Source: Streptomyces venezuelae
GTDB lineage: Bacteria > Actinomycetota > Actinomycetes > Streptomycetales > Streptomycetaceae
Length of the DNA stretch: 64,000 nucleotides
Reading direction: 5' to 3'
Assembly (NCBI RefSeq): GCF_008642335.1
Contig: NZ_CP029191.1
Span: 4,650,001 to 4,714,000 of the forward strand
In this document: positions 62,093-64,000 of the stretch, piece after piece
How the letters are laid out: each line of letters starts with the position of its first letter
Numbering within the stretch: position 1 is the first letter of the stretch
Program-made: the position numbers and the translations under genes
Notes under the pieces: generated by a model
The model's database searches: none
Told to the model about the DNA's origin: nothing
What the model saw: the letters and a program-made list of their open reading frames with translations, nothing else

Positions 62093-63399
62093 GCGCACCC
62101 GTCGATCACCAGCTCGTCAAGCGGTTCCGGCAGGACGCCGGTGACCGCATCGCCGAGCAGCGCCGCCTCGACCAGGTCTCCGGCGTCACCCCGATGTCGG
62201 GCGAGGACGAGCGGCACTACGCCCGCGCCGTCATCGCGCAGATCCTCGAGGAGTACGCGCGCACGGAGATCAACGCCGGGCGCACCCCCCTCGACGCGGA
62301 GACCGAGGAGCAGTACGCGGCGGCCGTGCACGCCGCGCTCTTCGGTGTCGGACGGCTCCAGCCGCTGCTCGACGACCCCGAGGTCGAGAACATCGACATC
62401 AACGGCTGCGACCAGGTGTTCGTCGGATACGCCGACGGCCGCGAGACCAAGGCCGACCCGGTCGCCGAGACGGATGAAGAGCTCGTCGAGCTCATCCAGG
62501 TGCTCGGCGCGTACTCCGGTCTGTCGTCACGCCCCTTCGACTCCGCCAACCCGCAGCTCGACCTGCGTCTGCCCGACGGCTCACGTCTGTCGGCCGTCAT
62601 GGACGTCACGCGCCGCCCCGCCCTGTCCATCCGCCGCGCGCGCATGGGCAAGGTCTTCATGTCCGACCTCGTCGGGAACGGCACGCTGACGCCCGAGATC
62701 GGGCACTTCCTCGCCTGCGCCGTCCGCGCCCGCAAGAACATCATGATCGCGGGCGCGACCAACGCGGGAAAGACGACGCTGCTGCGCGCCCTCGCCAACG
62801 AGATCCCGCCGCACGAACGCCTCGTCACCGTCGAGCGCGCCCTGGAGCTCGGCCTCGACCAGTTCGCCGACCTGCACCCCAACGTCGTCGCCTTCGAGGA
62901 GCGCCTGCCCAACTCCGAGGGCCAGGGCGAGATCTCGATGGCGGAGCTCGTGCGCCGTTCGCTCCGCATGAACCCCTCCCGCGTCATCGTCGGTGAGGTC
63001 CTCGGCGACGAGATCGTGACCATGCTCAACGCGATGTCGCAGGGCAACGACGGCTCGCTCTCCACGATCCACGCCAACAGCTCCAGCGAGGTCTTCAACC
63101 GCATCTCGACGTACGCGCTGCAGGCCTCCGAGCGGCTTCCCATCGAGGCGAGCCAGATGCTCGTCGCGGGCGCCGTCAACTTCGTCGTCTTCATCCAGCG
63201 GCGCAACAACTACCAGTCCGGCGGCAAGCTCCAGCGCATGGTGACCTCCGTCCGCGAGGTCAACGGCGTCGACGGCCGCGTCCTGTCCAGCGAGGTCTTC
63301 GCGGAGGCCCCCGACGGACGCGTCGTCGCCCACGCGCCGATCGCCTGCATGGACGAGCTGGCCGCGTACGGCTACCGCCCCGCCGGGCAATGGGGGTGA
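62089..63399 (+). CDS. CpaF/TadA secretion ATPase
   Basis: 436 residues of the type II/IV secretion ATPase family. The N-terminal domain ends near 110 (LLDDPEVENIDINGCDQVFV). Walker A is GATNAGKTTLLRAL (about 220), the Asp box follows in TVERALELGLDQ, Walker B is RVIVGEVLGDE, and the His box is LSTIHANSS. It powers Flp pilin polymerisation with TadB/TadC. It is translationally coupled to the preceding gene. Confidence 0.94.
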   Translation: MSAPVDHQLVKRFRQDAGDRIAEQRRLDQVSGVTPMSGEDERHYARAVIAQILEEYARTEINAGRTPLDAETEEQYAAAVHAALFGVGRLQPLLDDPEVENIDINGCDQVFVGYADGRETKADPVAETDEELVELIQVLGAYSGLSSRPFDSANPQLDLRLPDGSRLSAVMDVTRRPALSIRRARMGKVFMSDLVGNGTLTPEIGHFLACAVRARKNIMIAGATNAGKTTLLRALANEIPPHERLVTVERALELGLDQFADLHPNVVAFEERLPNSEGQGEISMAELVRRSLRMNPSRVIVGEVLGDEIVTMLNAMSQGNDGSLSTIHANSSSEVFNRISTYALQASERLPIEASQMLVAGAVNFVVFIQRRNNYQSGGKLQRMVTSVREVNGVDGRVLSSEVFAEAPDGRVVAHAPIACMDELAAYGYRPAGQWG

Positions 63400-63406
63400 G
63401 CACGAC

Positions 63407-64000
63407 ATGACGCACGACATGGCGCACGACATGAACGCACTGGCCGCTCTCGACGGCCTCGGCTCCATGGGCGGCGTCTTCTCGCTGCCCGTCCTGTACG
63501 CGCTGGCCTGCGGCGTCGCCGCGGGCGGCGGACTCGCGCTGCTCGTGGTCGCGATCCGCGGCCTGCCCGCCAAGCCCGCGCACGAGAAGCACCGGGCGAG
63601 CGAGCGCGCGAGCGAACTCGTCCGCTTCGTGGGCCGGCGCGGCTCCGCCGCCATCGGCGTCGGCCTGGTCGTCCTGCTCCTGACCCGCTGGGCCGTCGCG
63701 GGCATCGCGGCCGGCATCCTCGTCTTCTTCTGGGACAAGCTGTTCGGCGGCGCGGCCGAGGAGCGCGCGCAGATGAAGCGCGTCGAGGCCCTGGCCGCCT
63801 GGACGGAGTCGCTGCGCGACACCATCGCGGGCGCCGTCGGCCTGGAACAGGCGATCCCCGCGTCCGCGCGGGCCGCCGCCCCGGTGCTCCGCCCCCACCT
63901 GGACGCGCTCGTCGACCGCCTCCGTGCGCGCACCCCGCTCCCCGAGGCCCTCCAGATCCTGGCCGACGAGATCGACGACGCCTCGGCCGACATCATCGTC
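63407..64000 (+). CDS. TadB-like type II secretion F-domain protein (partial, runs off the right edge)
   Basis: The first 198 residues are visible. Possible starts are ATG 63407, 63419 and 63431; the first has GGGGGTGAG upstream. The residues MTHDMAHDMN arise from a short repeated ACGACATG. Two helices (about 25-48 and 85-110) are followed by the start of the T2SF domain (WTESLRDTIAGAVGLEQAIP). TadB forms the inner-membrane platform of the pilus with TadC, which should follow outside the window. Confidence 0.88.
   Translation, partial: MTHDMAHDMNALAALDGLGSMGGVFSLPVLYALACGVAAGGGLALLVVAIRGLPAKPAHEKHRASERASELVRFVGRRGSAAIGVGLVVLLLTRWAVAGIAAGILVFFWDKLFGGAAEERAQMKRVEALAAWTESLRDTIAGAVGLEQAIPASARAAAPVLRPHLDALVDRLRARTPLPEALQILADEIDDASADIIV

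Overview
The window is a 64 kb stretch of an actinobacterial chromosome, almost certainly Streptomyces. It has very high GC, GC-ending codons, GGAGG-type ribosome sites, many GTG starts and ATGA/GTGA stop-start overlaps. Its genes include a ScbR/AfsA-type gamma-butyrolactone system, MqnA of the futalosine route, FtsK/WXG100 type VII secretion genes and a Tad pilus operon. Both ends cut genes: a ketosynthase-III-like gene at the left and a TadB-like gene at the right. No rRNA, tRNA or CRISPR was seen.

Region 1 (1-11.4 kb) looks like a C7-cyclitol biosynthetic locus. A leftward operon starts with a sedoheptulose-7-phosphate cyclase of the 2-epi-5-epi-valiolone synthase (EEVS) type. It is followed by two cupins, a zinc alcohol dehydrogenase, an SDR, a two-domain VOC protein (possible cyclitol epimerase) and a KAS III-like acyltransferase. 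A divergent rightward operon encodes a quinone-oxidoreductase-like enzyme, an MFS exporter, a Tat-exported bicovalent-flavin oxidase and an alpha/beta hydrolase. Region 2 (11.4-16.8 kb) is leftward: MarR, acyltransferase-3, sugar-porter MFS, sulfotransferase and TetR.

Region 3 (16.8-23.1 kb) is a signalling island: a transposase-like protein that has lost catalytic residues, a class II fructose bisphosphatase (GlpX), an SDR, a HAD protein without its nucleophile, an ArpA/ScbR-type receptor and an AfsA-type synthase. A near-identical 16-bp palindrome lies in the cyclitol divergent promoter and in the TetR/transposase-like promoter, tying regions 1 and 3 together.

Region 4 (23-37 kb) is mostly core metabolism: kinase-like phosphotransferase, sulfite-oxidase-like enzyme, secreted lipase, TPR protein, AraC regulator, acyl-CoA synthetase, AzlCD with its regulator, cold-shock protein, MqnA and a receptor Ser/Thr kinase. 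From memory this order (acyl-CoA ligase, csp, mqnA, kinase, FtsK protein) resembles the S. coelicolor SCO4503-SCO4508 neighbourhood.

Region 5 (37-58.5 kb) is a type VII secretion neighbourhood. It has a 1,594-residue EccC/EssC-like ATPase, a WXG100 protein and two paralogous five-gene cassettes. Each cassette holds a small WXG-like protein, a large WXG-N-terminal protein, a membrane protein and two soluble proteins of families called A and B here. Between the cassettes lie a lipoprotein and a secreted protein; to their right are two membrane proteins sharing an extracellular domain and a Cys-containing cytoplasmic motif, and a third family-B protein. Region 6 (58.5-64 kb) has a secreted trypsin-like protease, a decayed gene and the start of a Tad/Flp pilus operon.
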